DNA from: Luteitalea sp. TBR-22
GTDB taxonomy: Bacteria > Acidobacteriota > Vicinamibacteria > Vicinamibacterales > Vicinamibacteraceae
Reading direction: 5' to 3'
Assembly: GCF_016865485.1 (NCBI RefSeq)
Contig: NZ_AP024452.1
Location: forward strand, 2,006,501 to 2,070,500
Length of the DNA stretch: 64,000 bases
How positions within the stretch are numbered: the stretch's first letter is position 1; every line of letters starts with the position of its first letter. Shown piece after piece: positions 54,475 to 62,686 of this stretch. Under the pieces are notes generated by a model. That model made no database searches. It was not told where the DNA came from and saw only the letters and a list, made by a program, of their open reading frames with translations. Both the position numbers and the translations under genes were made by a program.

Positions 54475-55151
54475 CTCTGTGTGCCCTCGAACTCGCTGGG
54501 CGCCAGCGCTCGACGCGTGAAGCGGGCCGAGTGGATCGCGCCCTTGAAGTAGTTCACCAGCGTGATGCGCACGCCGACCGACGTGCGGCCGGCCTTCAGC
54601 GGCGCGATCTCGAGCGGGAAGTCGAGCTGCTTCACGCCGTCCACGTAGCTGCTGAACGTGGTGCCGTCGTACACCGCGGCGACGTGGTACCAGCGGCCCA
54701 CCGGGTGCAGCGCTTCACGGTTGATGAGCGCCTTCTCATTGCCGTTGGAGAACGCGAACGCGTCGAGGAACCACTGCTCGCCGGCGACGCGGATCTCGAA
54801 CAGCCGGCGATTGTCCGATCCGTCCTCCTGCAGGTGGAACCAGCGCTGCTCGCGGGCGCCGCCGTCGGGGCGGAACACTGCCTCCCACGTGAAGGCCTGG
54901 GCGCCCTCGAGGGGATGGCCTGCCACCAGCAGCGCGTCGTCCACGCCATCGAACTCGACGACCCGGCCCAGTGGGGAGTCGACGACCCGCGGGTCGCCGA
55001 GCCGCGTGACGTCGCGGCCGCCGATTCGGTCGACGCGATCGAAGCGCCACGTCTCCGAAGGCGGAGCGGTGACCTGCGCCGGCGCGGTCATGGGACGCAT
55101 CGCCACGAGCGCGACGACGAGGATGGCGAGGACGGCTGGGCACGCATGCAT
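54471..55151 (-). CDS. Secreted LamG-like (concanavalin-type) domain protein
   Basis: A 226-residue protein with a signal peptide (CPAVLAILVVALVAM) and a LamG/laminin-G-like jelly roll: VEFDGVDDALLVAGHPL, FTWEAVFRPDGG, RWYHVAAVYDGTTFSSYVDG and ALAPSEFEGTQ. Such domains bind carbohydrate or other surface ligands. It begins 12 bp after the YVTN lipoprotein gene, so they are co-transcribed. The C-terminal codons extend into a GTAGGG hairpin repeat. Confidence 0.8.
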   Translation of the reverse strand: MHACPAVLAILVVALVAMRPMTAPAQVTAPPSETWRFDRVDRIGGRDVTRLGDPRVVDSPLGRVVEFDGVDDALLVAGHPLEGAQAFTWEAVFRPDGGAREQRWFHLQEDGSDNRRLFEIRVAGEQWFLDAFAFSNGNEKALINREALHPVGRWYHVAAVYDGTTFSSYVDGVKQLDFPLEIAPLKAGRTSVGVRITLVNYFKGAIHSARFTRRALAPSEFEGTQR

Positions 55152-55162
55152 GGAGTGCACGA

Positions 55163-56275
55163 TCAGCGCACGGCCGAGATGACCAGGCCCCACGGGCTGC
55201 CGTCGGTGGGGATCTTCGTCACCGCCCCCGACTCCAGGTCGATCGCCGACACGTCAGCCCCCGGCCCATTGGCCGTGTAGGCGGTGCGGCCGTCGGCGCT
55301 CAGCGCCAGGCCCCAGGGGCGCTCGCCGACCTCGGCATACGTGCGCGTGACGGCGCGCGTCGCGACGTCGATGGCCGCGATCGACCGGCCGCGGCCGTTG
55401 GACACGTACAGCGTCTTCGCGTCAGCCGACAGCACCGCGCCCATCGGGCGGGCCGGGAGCTTGCCGCCCTCTCCCGCCGGCATGTCGATGGTCGTGACGA
55501 CCTTCTTCGTGGCGGCGTCGACCACCGACACCGCGAACCCGAACTCGCCGGTCACGAACATCGTCGCGCCGTCGGGCGTGAACACGATGGTGCGCGGTCG
55601 CTTGGCCGTCGTCACCCGGCCGACCACCTTCAGCGTCGTGGTGTCGACGCCGACGATCTCGTGCTCTTCCTCGCAGGTGACCCACACGGTCTTCCCGTCG
55701 GGACTCACGGTGACGCCCTCGGGCTCCTCGCCGACCTTGACGCGCGCCTTGATCTCGCCCGAGGCGAGATCGAGCACCGTCATCTCCGCCGTCTCCTCGT
55801 TGGAGACGTACAGGGTGCGCCCGTCGGTCGAGAGGTCGAAGCTCTCGGGATCCTGGCCGCTGTCGTAGCGGCGCGCGACGGCACCCGTGGCGAGGTCGAT
55901 CACGCCGATGCCGTCGGCGGACCGGTCAGGCGGGGGCAGCGTCGATTCGTCCACCCCCGGCGGCGCGATCGGCGAACCCGAGAGCGCCACGTACAACTGC
56001 GTGCCGTCCTTGGAGAGCTTCAGCCCGCGCGGGCGCTTGCCCACGGCGATGCGCTGCACGACCTGCCGCGTCGCGGTGTCGATCACGACGATCTGCCCCT
56101 GTGTCTCGTTGGACACGTAGAGGCGCGGCCCGGCCGATGGGCTCGGCGCGGCAGGGGCCGGCGCGGCCGCGGGCGTGCCTTGCGTGGCCGGCTCGGGGGA
56201 GCGGCCGCAGGCCGCGGCCAGCGTGAGGAGCGTCGCGGCGAGGAGTGGGGAAGCGGACGAGAAGCGAATCCTCAT
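55163..56275 (-). CDS. YVTN-family beta-propeller lipoprotein
   Basis: The 370-residue protein has a lipoprotein leader (LLTLAAACGRS, lipidated C23), an Ala/Pro-rich linker, and seven propeller blades of the YVTN type. Blade phrases such as LYVSNETQGQIVVIDTATRQ, TLYVSNEETAEMTVLDLASG and GLALSADGRTAYTANGPG recur about every 42 residues. These are surface-exposed, often adhesive or electron-transfer-associated proteins without known catalysis. CACAAT lies 6 nt before the ATG, so the transcript may be leaderless. It is the first gene of the pair with LamG. Confidence 0.85.
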   Translation of the reverse strand: MRIRFSSASPLLAATLLTLAAACGRSPEPATQGTPAAAPAPAAPSPSAGPRLYVSNETQGQIVVIDTATRQVVQRIAVGKRPRGLKLSKDGTQLYVALSGSPIAPPGVDESTLPPPDRSADGIGVIDLATGAVARRYDSGQDPESFDLSTDGRTLYVSNEETAEMTVLDLASGEIKARVKVGEEPEGVTVSPDGKTVWVTCEEEHEIVGVDTTTLKVVGRVTTAKRPRTIVFTPDGATMFVTGEFGFAVSVVDAATKKVVTTIDMPAGEGGKLPARPMGAVLSADAKTLYVSNGRGRSIAAIDVATRAVTRTYAEVGERPWGLALSADGRTAYTANGPGADVSAIDLESGAVTKIPTDGSPWGLVISAVR

Positions 56276-56388
56276 GCGCGCATTGTGACCCGACCGGCGC
56301 GTTGGCGTCACGGCAACCGTCGGCACGCAGGTCGAGCGACGGTGCGTTGCTGCGGGCGCGCTCGACGACCCCGACCATAATGGCGCGC

Positions 56389-57483
56389 ATGCGCACCCGA
56401 CCGGTCCTCTCGCTGGCTGCCCTCGCCCTGCTCCTTACCGTGCACGCGGCGTCCGGCCAGTCGTCCACGCCACCACCCGCTCCCACGCCTCCCGATCAAC
56501 TGCTGCTCAAGGACTACCGGCCGATCTCCATCTACCGCATCCCCCAGACCGCGGTGCCGAAGGCGAAGTTCCCGGTCATCGACGTGCACTCCCATGCCTA
56601 CGTGCAGACGCCGGAAGCCGCCGCGGCCTGGGTGAAGACGATGGACGACGTGGGCATCGAGAAGACGGTCGTGATGGTCGGCGGCACGGGCAAGCGGCTC
56701 GACGACGCGATCGCGCTCTTCAAGGCGTATCCGGGGCGGTTCGAGGTGTGGTCGGGGCTCGACCTGAGTGGCGCGGACCAACCCGACTTCGCGGCCCGCG
56801 TCATCGCCGAACTCGAGCGCGGTGTCAGGCTGGGCGTCCGCGGCGTCGGCGAGTTGAGCGACAAGGGGCGCGGCCTGCGCAACTCCGGCGGCATGCACGT
56901 CGACGACCCGCGCATGGATCCGATCTTCGAGAAGCTGGCCGACCTCGGCCTGCCGGTCAACATCCACGTCGGCGAGGACCAGTGGATGTACGAGGCCATG
57001 GACGGGTCCAACGACGGCCTGATGAACGCTTTCAAGTGGAAGATCCCGGCCGATCCCGCCGTGCTCGGCCACGACGAGGTCATCGCGACGCTGGCCCGCG
57101 CGGTCAAGAAGCACCCGCGCACGACGTTCATCGCCTGCCACTTCGCGAACACGACCGCGGACCTGTCGATGCTGGCCCGGATGCTCGACGCGTCGCCGAA
57201 CCTCTACGCGGACATCGCCGCGCGCTTCGGCGAGACCTCGCCGATCCCGCGCACCATGCGGAAGTTCTACGAGAAGTACCAGGATCGGCTGCTCTACGGC
57301 ACCGACATGGGCACGGACGCCGACATGTACCGTTCGACGTTCCGCATCCTCGAGACCGAGGACGAGCACTTCTACCTGGAGACCCTGCGGCTGTACCACT
57401 GGCCGTATCACGGCTTCGGCCTGCCGGACCGGATCCTGAAGAAGGTGTACCGCGACAACGCGCGGAAGATCCTGCGCAGGTAG
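56389..57483 (+). CDS. Exported amidohydrolase (Amidohydro_2 family)
   Basis: A 364-residue protein with a signal peptide (MRTRPVLSLAALALLLTVHA) and a metal-dependent hydrolase barrel: H67/H69 in DVHSHAY, VNIHVGED, FIACHFANT and LYGTDMGTDAD. It is related to the amidohydrolase at 12214 but shorter. CATAAT lies 7 nt before ATG 56389, so I prefer it over the in-frame ATG at 56380. The TAG stop codon is part of a GTAGCC hairpin repeat. It converges with the PQQ dehydrogenase gene; the two amidohydrolase-PQQ neighbourhoods in this window suggest related pathways. Confidence 0.85.
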   Translation: MRTRPVLSLAALALLLTVHAASGQSSTPPPAPTPPDQLLLKDYRPISIYRIPQTAVPKAKFPVIDVHSHAYVQTPEAAAAWVKTMDDVGIEKTVVMVGGTGKRLDDAIALFKAYPGRFEVWSGLDLSGADQPDFAARVIAELERGVRLGVRGVGELSDKGRGLRNSGGMHVDDPRMDPIFEKLADLGLPVNIHVGEDQWMYEAMDGSNDGLMNAFKWKIPADPAVLGHDEVIATLARAVKKHPRTTFIACHFANTTADLSMLARMLDASPNLYADIAARFGETSPIPRTMRKFYEKYQDRLLYGTDMGTDADMYRSTFRILETEDEHFYLETLRLYHWPYHGFGLPDRILKKVYRDNARKILRR

Positions 57484-57590
57484 CCGTCGACCTTCAGGTC
57501 GACGGGGCTCGAGGGAAGGGTATGCGTCGACCTGAAGGTCGACGCCCACGAACTGGTCAATCCGTGGCGGTCGACCTTCAGGCCGACCGT
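57480..57590. repeat. Cluster of three GTCGACCT hairpins
   Basis: Copies at 57486-57503 (perfect), 57526-57543 (reverse orientation, loop GA) and 57570-57587 (one arm changed to AGGCCGAC). The first carries GTAGCC in which TAG is the stop codon of the amidohydrolase. The cluster fills the 132-bp gap between convergent genes. Confidence 0.8.
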
Positions 57591-57615
57591 CGGTCAAGCC
57601 CGACGGTCGCCTCGC

Positions 57616-59328
57616 CTACTCGTACAGCGCGAAGGCGTACAGCGTGTCGCCCGAGGCGACCAGGATGTGCTGGCGTCCGTCGAGCATGTACGTGACCGCC
57701 GCGTTGCTCACGTTGCCGATGCGCGAGTGCCACAGCGGCTTGCCCGTCTCGGCGTCGTAGGCGACGAAGTTGCCGCCCGCGTCGCCCGCGAACACGAGCT
57801 TGCCCGCCGTGGTCAGCAGGCCGCCGCCACCACCGTTGCCGAAGCCGGCGCTCGGATACGGCCGTCGCCACACGATCTTCCCGGTGGTCGGGTCGATGGC
57901 CGTGAGGAAGTTGCCCGTCGAGCCGACCGACACTTCCTCCTTGCCGCCGAGGCCCATCGAGCCGCGCGGGTCGGGGTCGGTGAGGTAGTAGATCGAGTAG
58001 CCGTTCCGCTCGGTCACGTAGAAGTACTTGGTGAGGGGGTTGTAGGCTGGCGGCTCCCAGTTGATCGTGCCGCCCGATGTCGGGTTGGTCAGCGCGCCCG
58101 GCACGGTCGGATCCTTGACCGGGTTGCGGCGCACGGCGCCCTTCTTGTCGACTTCCTTGGCCCAGTTGGCGTCGCCGCCGAACTTGGACGTCACCACGTG
58201 CTCACCGGTGACGCGATCGAGCGTGAAGAAGTAGCCGTTGCGCGCCGCCGTCGACACGAGCTTGCGCATCTTGCCGTTGACCAGGCCCTCGAACAGGATC
58301 GGCGTCTGCGCCGAGTCCCAGTCGTGCATGTCGTGCGGCGAGGTCTGGAAGGCCCAGGCCATCTTGCCGGTGTCGACGTTGATCGCCACGAGCGAGCACG
58401 TGTAGAGGTTGTCGCCCTCGCCGCGGCCGGCGGTGTAGGCCGGGATCGGGTTGCCGGTGCCGAAGATGTAGAGGCGCGTCTCCGGGTCGTACACGCCCGG
58501 CAGCCACGGGTGGCCGCCGCCGTACTTGGCCGACTGCAGGCTCGGCCAGGTGTCGAGGCCGGGGTCGCCCTGCTTCATCGGCACCGTGTAGAAGCGCCAC
58601 TGTACCTCGCCGGTCTCCGGATCGAACGACTGGATGTAGCCGGGCGAGTCGATGTCGTTGCCGGTGCCGAGCAGCACGTGGTTGTCGACGACGATCGGCG
58701 CCATCGTCGAGAAGTACTGCTGGTCGAAGTCGGCGTGCTCCTTGTTCCAGCGCTCCTTGCCCGTCCTGGCGTCGAGTGACACGAAGAAGTTGTCGGGCGT
58801 GACGAAGTACAGGTAGTCCTTCCAGATGCCGACGCCGCGGTTGGCAATCGGCGTGCTGCCCTTGGTGCGCCAGAAGTAGTGCCAGAGCTCGCGGCCGTCG
58901 CGCGCGTCGAGCGCCCACACGTTGTCGGGCGAGGTCACGTACAGCGTGCCGTTGACCATCAGCGGCGTGCCCTTGACGTTGGCGGGCACGGCCGGCAGGT
59001 CCTGGGGACCGTTGCCGCCGACGATGACCGGCGCGCCACCGGGGGCGCGGAAGCGGCCACCGCCGCCCGCGCCGGTGCCGGCGGTGAGCCGGGCCGTCCA
59101 CGCCAGCGACAGGTGCTTGACGGTGGTGCGATCGACCTGCGTCAGCGAGCTGAAGCGCTTGCCGGTGTAGTCGCCCGAGTACGTCGGCCAGTCCTCGCCG
59201 ACCGGTTGCACGAGGCGCTTCGGATCGAGCGACGGGGCGGGCGCCGACGACGGGGCGGGGGCCTGGCCAGCCAGCACGATCGGCGCCGCCGCCAGGGCGA
59301 CGGTCAGGATCAGTCGGTTCGTTCTCAT
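57616..59328 (-). CDS. PQQ-type beta-propeller dehydrogenase
   Basis: The 570-residue protein has a signal peptide (MRTNRLILTVALAAAPIVLA) and an eight-bladed quinoprotein propeller starting EDWPTYSGDYTGKRFSSLTQV, with LYVTSPDNVWALDARDGREL, WDSAQTPILFEG and a terminal LVASGDTLYAFAL. It lacks the vicinal Cys pair and the C-terminal haem seen in the 13584 protein. Electrons probably go to the cytochrome c encoded just upstream, whose TGA overlaps this ATG (59325-59328). A Gly-rich insert lies near residues 85-110. The substrate is unknown. Confidence 0.87.
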   Translation of the reverse strand: MRTNRLILTVALAAAPIVLAGQAPAPSSAPAPSLDPKRLVQPVGEDWPTYSGDYTGKRFSSLTQVDRTTVKHLSLAWTARLTAGTGAGGGGRFRAPGGAPVIVGGNGPQDLPAVPANVKGTPLMVNGTLYVTSPDNVWALDARDGRELWHYFWRTKGSTPIANRGVGIWKDYLYFVTPDNFFVSLDARTGKERWNKEHADFDQQYFSTMAPIVVDNHVLLGTGNDIDSPGYIQSFDPETGEVQWRFYTVPMKQGDPGLDTWPSLQSAKYGGGHPWLPGVYDPETRLYIFGTGNPIPAYTAGRGEGDNLYTCSLVAINVDTGKMAWAFQTSPHDMHDWDSAQTPILFEGLVNGKMRKLVSTAARNGYFFTLDRVTGEHVVTSKFGGDANWAKEVDKKGAVRRNPVKDPTVPGALTNPTSGGTINWEPPAYNPLTKYFYVTERNGYSIYYLTDPDPRGSMGLGGKEEVSVGSTGNFLTAIDPTTGKIVWRRPYPSAGFGNGGGGGLLTTAGKLVFAGDAGGNFVAYDAETGKPLWHSRIGNVSNAAVTYMLDGRQHILVASGDTLYAFALYE

Positions 59329-60320
59329 TTCAGCGTCACCAGGTAGGCGGTCACGTTGTGCATGTCGGCGTCGGTCAGCACGCGCAGCAGGTCGCGGTGG
59401 CCGGCCAGCGGGTCGGTCACTTCGACCCTGGGCACGTCGCCGTTGCGGCGGAACGTGCGCTGCGAGCCGTCGGCCTGCGCGATGGTGACGGTGAAGTCGT
59501 CGAGCCGCACCAGCGTGCCGGTGACCTTCTCGCCGGCCGCCGTGGTGATCGTGGCCGTCGTCACGGCGCGCTGGCGGGGTGCGCCGGCGCCAGGCGCCGG
59601 CGGGCCGAACCGGGCCATGCGGCCGCCCGACACCCAGGCGTTCTGCAGCATCTTCGGCTCGGCATAGCGCGTGGCGATGCCGGCGAGGTCACCCGTGGGC
59701 TGGTGGCAACTGGCGCACTTCGCGGTGAAGTAGGCCGCGCCGGCCTTGGCGTCGCCGACAACGATGTCGAGCTTCACTTCCTCGCCGGGCGGCGGGTTGC
59801 CCTGGCCGCCGATCTTGCTCTGGAGGTCGTGGACGAACGCGATGACGGCGCGGATGTCCTCGTCGGGCAGCGGGCTGGCCACCATCTGCGTGCCCGGGCG
59901 GCCGTTCTTGATGACCGGGTACATCAGCTCGCCGGCCTTGTCGTTGAGGGCCAGCTCCGAGCGGAGCAGGTTCGGGCCGCCGAGCTGGCCACCGCGCGCG
60001 TCGGCGCCGTGGCAGGGGCCGCATGCTCCCGCGAAGATGCCGCGGCCGCGCTGGATGACGTCCGGGTCACCCTTCGGCCGCTGCTGGGCCGGGAAGCGAC
60101 CCTGGCCGCCGCCCGGTCCACCCTGGCCACCGCCACCGGCGGGCCGAGGGGCCGGGGTCGCGGGCGCCTGCGGCGCCTGCGTGCCTGGAGGGGGCGGACC
60201 CCCGTGTCCTTCGATCACCGGCGGTTGCGCCGGTGCCTGCGGCCCTTCGGTGGCGCGGACGCCGACCGACAGCGCCACCCCGATCGCCGCCGCGGCGACC
60301 CATGCTGAACCAGCTCTCAT
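59325..60320 (-). CDS. Dihaem cytochrome c, exported
   Basis: The 331-residue protein has a signal peptide, a Gly/Pro/Gln-rich linker (about 30-80), and two class I cytochrome c motifs: CGPCH (C100, C103, H104) and CASCH (C202, C205, H206). A small beta-domain follows that begins TITTAAGEKVTGTLVRLDDF and may cap the second haem. It is translationally coupled to the PQQ dehydrogenase and is the likely electron acceptor for it. GGGAGA lies upstream of the ATG. It is divergent from the TonB receptor gene. Confidence 0.87.
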   Translation of the reverse strand: MRAGSAWVAAAAIGVALSVGVRATEGPQAPAQPPVIEGHGGPPPPGTQAPQAPATPAPRPAGGGGQGGPGGGQGRFPAQQRPKGDPDVIQRGRGIFAGACGPCHGADARGGQLGGPNLLRSELALNDKAGELMYPVIKNGRPGTQMVASPLPDEDIRAVIAFVHDLQSKIGGQGNPPPGEEVKLDIVVGDAKAGAAYFTAKCASCHQPTGDLAGIATRYAEPKMLQNAWVSGGRMARFGPPAPGAGAPRQRAVTTATITTAAGEKVTGTLVRLDDFTVTIAQADGSQRTFRRNGDVPRVEVTDPLAGHRDLLRVLTDADMHNVTAYLVTLK

Positions 60321-60425
60321 GTGTCCGTGTCTCCCTGGATGCGGGCAGCCGCGGGGGCGCCCGATCCTGTCGTGACTATCGACGCGTGTACGACTGAAAA
60401 GGGTGGCACGTTTCGGTGGGGCCGC

Positions 60426-60441
60426 GCCACTGTGCAGTGGC
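60426..60441. promoter_or_regulatory. Inverted repeat in the receptor promoter
   Basis: GCCACTG-TG-CAGTGGC, perfect arms, ending 12 bp before the TonB receptor ATG and abutting a CAGAAT hexamer that lies 7 nt before the start. It is positioned to act as an operator. Confidence 0.4.
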
Positions 60442-60453
60442 AGAATCGACGGG

Positions 60454-62682
60454 ATGCGCCTCGTGCTGGCGGCCACGCTCCTCCTCATCCCCCTGATGGC
60501 GTACGCGCAGGAGCCGGCGCCCCCCACATCGACGTCGACCACACCGGCGCCTGCTCGCCCCCCGGCCCCGGCCACCGCGACCGAGACCGTCGACGTGATC
60601 GCCGTGACGCCGCTGCATGGCTCGGGGCTGCCGCGCACGCACCTGCCCGCCAACGTGCAGGTGATCGACGCCAGGACGGCTCCCGGGCCGGTCACCGACC
60701 TCGGGGCCCTGCTGACCCAGGGGCTCACGACCCTGCAGGCCAGCGAGGCCCAGGGCGGCCTGTTCCAGCCTGACGTCGTGTTCCGCGGGTTCTCGGCCTC
60801 CCCCTTGCTCGGGGCCTCCGAGGGGCTCGCCATCTACGTCGATGGGGTGCGCGCCAACGAGCCCTTCGGCGACGTCATGAACTGGGACAGCCTGCCGCCG
60901 GGGGCGCTGGCGACCGTCAACGTGATGCCCGGGTCCAACCCGATGTTCGGCCTCAACGCGCTCGGCGGCGCGATCTCGGTGCGGACCCGCGACGGGTTCT
61001 CGAGCCGTGGCGGCCGCCTGGCCATGTCGGCTGGCGCGTTCGGGCGGGTGCGCGGCGATGGTGAGGTCGGCGGGGCGCGGGGGCCGTGGGCCGGATTCCT
61101 GGCCGGCTCGTGGCTCGACGAGCAGGGCTGGCGGGATCACTCGCCGTCGGCCTTGCGACGCGCGTTCGGGCGAGGGTCCTGGCGGGGCGCCTCGACGATG
61201 GTCGACGTGGCGGCGACGGTGGCCAGCAACGACCTCAGTGGCAACGGCACCGCGCCCGAGAGCCTGCTCGAGGTCGACCGGAGTGCCGTCTTCACCTACC
61301 CCGATCGGACCGATCACGATCTCGTGTCGGTCACCGGGCGTGCCGACCACCTCTTCGCACCGACTCTCCGGCTCGAGGCGATGGCTTCCGTGCGCGACGT
61401 GCGGTTGCGGACGCTCAACGGCGATGCTGCCGATGACGACGCCGGGCTGGGCGAGGACGCCGGCCTCCTGAATCGCAGCCGGACCGACAGCGTCGCCGGC
61501 AGCGCCATGGCGCAACTGGTGTGGACCAGGCCAGTGAAGGGACGGGCGCAGCACGCGACCGTCGGGCTGTCGGCCGACCTGTCCGACAGCGGCTTCGCGT
61601 TGGTGAGCGAGTTCGGCACCCTGACCGAGGACCGGCAGGTGATCGGCACGGGCGTGCTGGACCCGGAGGCCTCGGTAGGTCTGGATGCGCGCACGCGGAC
61701 GCTCTCGGTGTTTGCCAGCGACACGATCGACGTGACCCGGCGCGTCCACCTCACGGCCGCGGCGCGGGTCAACTGGTCCTCGGTGGTCCTGCGCGATCGG
61801 CTCGGCGACGACCTCGACGGCGATCACGCCTTCGCACGCCTCAACCCGGCGGCCGGCGTCACCTGGGACGTCACCGATCGCCTCAACCTCTTTGCCGGCC
61901 TGTCGCAGGCCTCGCGCGTGCCGACGCCCGTCGAGCTCACATGCGCCGATCCCGACGATCCCTGTCGCCTGCCGAACGCCTTCGTGTCGGACCCGCCGCT
62001 GGACATGCCCGTGGCGCGCACCCTCGAGGCCGGCGCCCGCGGGCACGCATCGCGGGGCAGCTGGAGCGTCGCCGCATTTGCCACGCAGGTGCGTGACGAC
62101 CTGATCTTCGTCAGCAGCGGACGTCTCCGCGGCACCGGTCACTTCGAGAACGTCGCGCGGACCCGGCGGCACGGCATCGAGGCGGCCGGCGACTGGCGCA
62201 TCGCCGGGCTCACCGTGTCGGGCAGTTATGCATGGCAGGCGGCCACCTACGGCGCCGACCTGCTCGTCCCCAGCGCCCTGCATCCGGACGCCGACGGCGG
62301 CGCGTTGCCCGTCGAGGAGGGCGACACGCTGCCTGGTGTGCCGCGGCACGTCGGGCGGGCGATGCTCGCCGCGCGCCCCGTGGCCGCCCTCGACCTCGGC
62401 GTGCAGTGGCGCGCCCAGTCGAGCCAGATGCTGCGCGGTGACGAGGGCAACCGGCTCGCCCCGGTCCCCGGGTTCATGACGGTGGATGCGCAGGCCCGGT
62501 GGCGTCTCGGGCGGCGGCTTTCGCTGGTGGCCCAGCTCGTGAACGTGTTCGACGCCGAGTACGCCACCTTCGGCACGCTGGGCGATGCCGGGATTCTCGA
62601 CGAGCCCTACGACGACGAGTTCCGGTTCGTCAGTCCTGGCGCGCCGCGGGCCGCGTGGGTCGGCCTCGAGGCGCGTTTCTGA
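60454..62682 (+). CDS. TonB-dependent outer-membrane receptor
   Basis: A 742-residue protein with a signal peptide (MRLVLAATLLLIPLMAYAQE), a Pro/Thr-rich linker, a plug domain (about 55-165; VQVIDARTAPGPVTDLGALL, FRGFSASPLLG, VYVDGVRANEPFGD-like, LNALGGAISVRTRDG) and a 22-strand barrel ending in LEARF with C-terminal Phe. Such receptors import iron chelates, vitamins or oligosaccharides. No ligand hint is present. CAGAAT 7 nt before the ATG and no Shine-Dalgarno sequence suggest a leaderless transcript. A second receptor gene converges 4 bp after its stop codon. Confidence 0.92.
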   Translation: MRLVLAATLLLIPLMAYAQEPAPPTSTSTTPAPARPPAPATATETVDVIAVTPLHGSGLPRTHLPANVQVIDARTAPGPVTDLGALLTQGLTTLQASEAQGGLFQPDVVFRGFSASPLLGASEGLAIYVDGVRANEPFGDVMNWDSLPPGALATVNVMPGSNPMFGLNALGGAISVRTRDGFSSRGGRLAMSAGAFGRVRGDGEVGGARGPWAGFLAGSWLDEQGWRDHSPSALRRAFGRGSWRGASTMVDVAATVASNDLSGNGTAPESLLEVDRSAVFTYPDRTDHDLVSVTGRADHLFAPTLRLEAMASVRDVRLRTLNGDAADDDAGLGEDAGLLNRSRTDSVAGSAMAQLVWTRPVKGRAQHATVGLSADLSDSGFALVSEFGTLTEDRQVIGTGVLDPEASVGLDARTRTLSVFASDTIDVTRRVHLTAAARVNWSSVVLRDRLGDDLDGDHAFARLNPAAGVTWDVTDRLNLFAGLSQASRVPTPVELTCADPDDPCRLPNAFVSDPPLDMPVARTLEAGARGHASRGSWSVAAFATQVRDDLIFVSSGRLRGTGHFENVARTRRHGIEAAGDWRIAGLTVSGSYAWQAATYGADLLVPSALHPDADGGALPVEEGDTLPGVPRHVGRAMLAARPVAALDLGVQWRAQSSQMLRGDEGNRLAPVPGFMTVDAQARWRLGRRLSLVAQLVNVFDAEYATFGTLGDAGILDEPYDDEFRFVSPGAPRAAWVGLEARF

Positions 62683-62686
62683 GCGC

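Noticed and set aside
60380-60453. GCCACTGTG near a TonB receptor start, resembling part of a cobalamin riboswitch
   Set aside because: A cobalamin riboswitch needs about 200 nt with a B12 box. The divergent gap is only 133 bp and the match is one palindrome, which I list as an inverted repeat instead.
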